Positions 51,024 to 53,667 of a DNA stretch of 53,667 bases are shown here, in pieces. The stretch comes from an uncultured Bacteroidales bacterium (GTDB taxonomy: Bacteria; Bacteroidota; Bacteroidia; Bacteroidales; UBA932). Where the stretch lies: positions 1-53,667 of the forward strand of contig URDD01000008.1 of NCBI GenBank assembly GCA_900546395.1, read 5' to 3'. The stretch's first letter is position 1. Each line of letters starts with the position of its first letter. Under the pieces are notes generated by a model. The model was not told the origin of the DNA and did not search any database. It saw only the letters and a program-made list of their open reading frames with translations. The position numbers were made by a program, and so were the translations under genes.

Positions 51024-53667
51024 ATGAGACGTTTTTCTGCTTTTATTTTCAAGATTCTGGCCTTGCCGGTATGTTTGGCATTTTGGTCTTCTTGTAAGGA
51101 AAATCTTTCAGATTCTCCAGTACCTGAATTTTCCGAATGGATCAAGGCATATTCCGGAGGCGTTATTCGCACCGGAGATCCGGTGAAAATATTGCTGTCA
51201 TCTTCTTCAGACTGGCACTCTTTGGAAAATATGGCGCAGGATAGCCTGAATTCGCTTTTTTCATTCACTCCGGCTTTGAGCGGACAGGTCAGAGTCGTGC
51301 AGAACTCTATAGTGGAATTCATTCCTGATGAAGGAGCCTTGGAGCCGGGAAAGAAATATAACGCTGTATTCAGACTCGGAGATATAGCCCGGGTAAGAGA
51401 ACGTTTTCTTGAAAAGTTCAGATTTTCTTTTGTAACGGAACACAAGAAAGCAATATTGTCTGTGGAAGGCGTAAGGATTACTTCCGATACTCCTGAAAAG
51501 GCTGAGGTGTCCGGCACTGTTTCATTCAGTGATAGGGTAGAACTTGAAGATGCTGGAAAAATGATCAGTTTCAAATGGCCGGGAAAAGGTGCGTCTGTTG
51601 TGTTCGGCAGAGGAGAAGATCCTGAAAATTTGCATTTTACAGTCAGGGATATCTTGCTGGGAGAAAATACTTCGCATTTGCAGCTGTACTTTGATGGAAG
51701 AAAATACGGATTTCCAGACGTTCTGACAGAAACTGTTGAAATTCCTTCAGGACAGGCTTTCGAAGTTCTTGGAGCCGGACATTATGACGGGAAATCTCCT
51801 TATGTAGAGGTCAGGTTCTCAAAACCTCTTGATGACAGCACGGATCCGGAGGGGCTTTTTGAACTTTCCGGGGCGGGAAGAAGTTATATGAGTGTGAGTG
51901 ACAATATCGCGAAGATATATTACGAGCGTACGGGCAGAGGCGCATTGTCGTTGGATGTAATGCCTGGTGTTACGAGTTTTGACGGACAGAAATTGACGGA
52001 CAGCTTCAGTGCAAAGTTCGGAGAAACGGACATCAGGCCTGAAGTCAGAATCGAACTTGACGGCAATATTGTTCCTGATGCGGAAAAATGCGTATTGCCT
52101 GTTTCGGCAGTGAATCTTTCTGCTTTTGACATTTCAATAATCAAGATATACGAAGACAATATATTGTCTTTTCTTCAGGACAATGATTTGGATGATGACA
52201 GCCAGTTGAGGCGTTTCGGACGTCTGGTATATAAGAAGACTGTCAGACTTGACAATGACCCTTCGCTTGATCTGCACAGATGGCAGCGTTTCGGACTTGA
52301 TATTTCCGGATTGATCAGACGGGATCCTGGTGCGATATACCGTATCCGTATTGCATTCAAAAAAGATTATTCGCTTTACGGGCAGAAGTCGTCAGACAAC
52401 AGCCTTTCAGTCAGGAACGGCATATTGTCTGGCTCCGGCGGAATGATAACGCTGGAGCATAATGAAATGACTCCGGAAGATGAAGCTGTCTGGGACGAAC
52501 CTGTGCCTTATTATTATGAAAACTATTATGACTGGACTGAATACGACTGGCGTGAATCTGACAATCCCGAGCATCCTTCATACTACATGGAAGCAGACAG
52601 GTTTCCGGTATGCAATCTTACAGTATCGGATATCGGGCTGACAGCAAAATATTCTGAAAACGGTACAGTCTGGGCGGCAGTCAATGACATACTGACTGCA
52701 GATCCTGTGGCAGGAGCAGAAGTTACGGCATATAATTACCAGCTTCAGGAAATAGGGAAGAAAAAGACTGGAAGGAACGGGATTGCGGAGTTGGAGGTGT
52801 CGGGAAAGCCGTTTGTCATTGCTGCCGTCCGCGGCACTTCATCTGGCTTTCTGAAAATGTCAGACGGAAAAGAGAACCCGATGAGCCGTTTTGATGTAGG
52901 AGGCAGGAAAACAGAAAAAGGACTTAAGGCATATATTTACGGAGAACGCGGGGTATGGAGACCGGGAGATACACTGCATGTTACTCTTATTGCGGAAGAC
53001 AGGGGTAATGTGCTGCCTGACAATCATCCGGTTATCATGGAACTTTATGCCCCTCAGGGCCAGTTCTATACAAAGGCAGTAAACTCAAATGCCATCGGAG
53101 GTTTCTACAGTTTTCATATACCTACGTCACCTGACGATCCTACGGGGACATGGAATGCATGGTTCAAGATAGGAGGGAGCTCTTTCCACAAGGCTCTTAT
53201 GATAGAAACTATAAAGCCCAACAGACTGAAAATGAAGCTGGATACCGGAGATGATATTCTTCAGGGCGGAGAGACCGCTCACTTCGGACTGAAAGCAGAG
53301 TGGCTTTCCGGGCCTGTGGCCTCAGGTTTGAAAAGCTCTGTTGAGATGACCCTTGGCAGTGCAGGAAAAAGTTTTAGGGGATATGACGGATTCGTATTTA
53401 CGGATCCTGCATGCAGTGATATGAAGGGGGTATCTTCAGTCCTTTTTGAAAAGAATCTTGACAGCCGCGGTCAGTTAAGGGAGGATGTCTGCCTTCCTGA
53501 GTATAAAGGAGCACCAGGTATGATGCGTGCCAATCTGGTTACTCGTGTAGAAGAGCCCGGAGGAGGAGAGAGCATAACTTCGTCATCTGTCCTGTTCTCT
53601 CCTTATAAGGCCTATGTAGGAATCAGCGAACCGGAAAATCCTGATTTTATGGAGACTGACAAGACGC
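51024..53667 (+). CDS. Alpha-2-macroglobulin-family lipoprotein, cut at the window end
   Basis: At least 881 residues, frame open to the last base. The ATG at 51024 opens a signal ending AFWSSCKENLSD, a probable lipoprotein site. The N-terminal 500 residues are beta-rich Ig-like domains (PDEGALEPGKKYNAVFRLGD and similar). The MG2-type domain is clear near residues 630-720: YIYGERGVWRPGDTLHVTL, APQGQFYTKAV, DPTGTWNAWFKIGG. The bait region, thioester and complement-like domains would lie beyond the window. Bacterial members trap proteases in the periplasm or at the surface and often pair with PbpC; whether they do here cannot be seen. Members of this type in Bacteroidetes are usually near 1,900 residues, so about half is visible. 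Confidence 0.9.
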   Translation, partial: MRRFSAFIFKILALPVCLAFWSSCKENLSDSPVPEFSEWIKAYSGGVIRTGDPVKILLSSSSDWHSLENMAQDSLNSLFSFTPALSGQVRVVQNSIVEFIPDEGALEPGKKYNAVFRLGDIARVRERFLEKFRFSFVTEHKKAILSVEGVRITSDTPEKAEVSGTVSFSDRVELEDAGKMISFKWPGKGASVVFGRGEDPENLHFTVRDILLGENTSHLQLYFDGRKYGFPDVLTETVEIPSGQAFEVLGAGHYDGKSPYVEVRFSKPLDDSTDPEGLFELSGAGRSYMSVSDNIAKIYYERTGRGALSLDVMPGVTSFDGQKLTDSFSAKFGETDIRPEVRIELDGNIVPDAEKCVLPVSAVNLSAFDISIIKIYEDNILSFLQDNDLDDDSQLRRFGRLVYKKTVRLDNDPSLDLHRWQRFGLDISGLIRRDPGAIYRIRIAFKKDYSLYGQKSSDNSLSVRNGILSGSGGMITLEHNEMTPEDEAVWDEPVPYYYENYYDWTEYDWRESDNPEHPSYYMEADRFPVCNLTVSDIGLTAKYSENGTVWAAVNDILTADPVAGAEVTAYNYQLQEIGKKKTGRNGIAELEVSGKPFVIAAVRGTSSGFLKMSDGKENPMSRFDVGGRKTEKGLKAYIYGERGVWRPGDTLHVTLIAEDRGNVLPDNHPVIMELYAPQGQFYTKAVNSNAIGGFYSFHIPTSPDDPTGTWNAWFKIGGSSFHKALMIETIKPNRLKMKLDTGDDILQGGETAHFGLKAEWLSGPVASGLKSSVEMTLGSAGKSFRGYDGFVFTDPACSDMKGVSSVLFEKNLDSRGQLREDVCLPEYKGAPGMMRANLVTRVEEPGGGESITSSSVLFSPYKAYVGISEPENPDFMETDKT

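Overview
The window is a piece of a Bacteroidales (phylum Bacteroidota) chromosome. The reasons are a SusC/SusD pair, several large TonB-dependent receptors, many lipoproteins with BACON- and fibronectin-like domains, a 57-residue histone H1-like protein, and promoters of the Bacteroides type (TTTG, 19-21 bases, then TAnnTTTG) in front of many genes. No plasmid, phage or insertion-sequence gene is visible. I cannot place the family or genus.

Layout. 127-2691 (minus): two tandem surface lipoproteins, each with fibronectin-like repeats and a formylglycine-generating-enzyme (FGE) fold that lacks the catalytic cysteine. 2981-4267: a small island with a SpoT/Mesh1-like HD hydrolase, an unknown protein, 385 bp without a gene, and tRNA-Leu(CAA) with its own promoter and terminator. 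4363-11218 (minus): a SusD/SusC pair under its own promoter, next to a TPR-membrane-HTH regulator, with no glycoside hydrolase beside it. 11308-18606 (plus): an FMN riboswitch in front of a TonB-dependent receptor, then sufB, a PnuC-family vitamin transporter, sufC, a half-length sufD, and ispE. 18803-21266: two tandem paralogous exported proteins of unknown function. 21295-23850 (minus): ROK sugar kinase, mannose-6-phosphate isomerase and tsaE. 24011-28227 (plus): aroB, an aroD-aroA fusion, and aroC. 28207-29826 (minus): an S41 C-terminal processing protease. 30002-31296: rdgB and recO. 31339-36430: an Oar-like TonB receptor plus a DUF5689/BACON-like lipoprotein, bounded by a clear promoter and a clear terminator. 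36470-38080 (minus): a lipoprotein nuclease. 38214-44127: a galacturonate module of uxaC, KDPG aldolase, KDG kinase, a LacI-type regulator with a palindromic site, and an intracellular GH28. 44143-45779 (minus): an S4 RNA-binding protein and a second mannose-6-phosphate isomerase. 45921-48111: an MTA/SAH-type deaminase and purine nucleoside phosphorylase. 48282-48932 (minus): a TRIC-type channel. 49231-50541: a lipoprotein-like gene that has lost its 5' end. 50607-50780 (minus): the histone H1-like gene. 51024 to the window end: an alpha-2-macroglobulin-like lipoprotein, cut by the edge.

The most interesting unit is 11308-17677. A textbook Bacteroides promoter drives an FMN aptamer, followed by a terminator-like hairpin directly before a TonB-dependent receptor. 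A PnuC-family permease carrying the W-x-x-W-x-x-x-N signature lies between sufB and sufC. The best reading is an outer-membrane plus inner-membrane flavin uptake route built into the iron-sulfur assembly operon. It mirrors the known TPP-riboswitch OMR1-PnuT thiamin pair of Bacteroidetes, and SufBC2D of E. coli is known to bind reduced flavin. The substrate is inferred from the riboswitch, not shown by the sequence.
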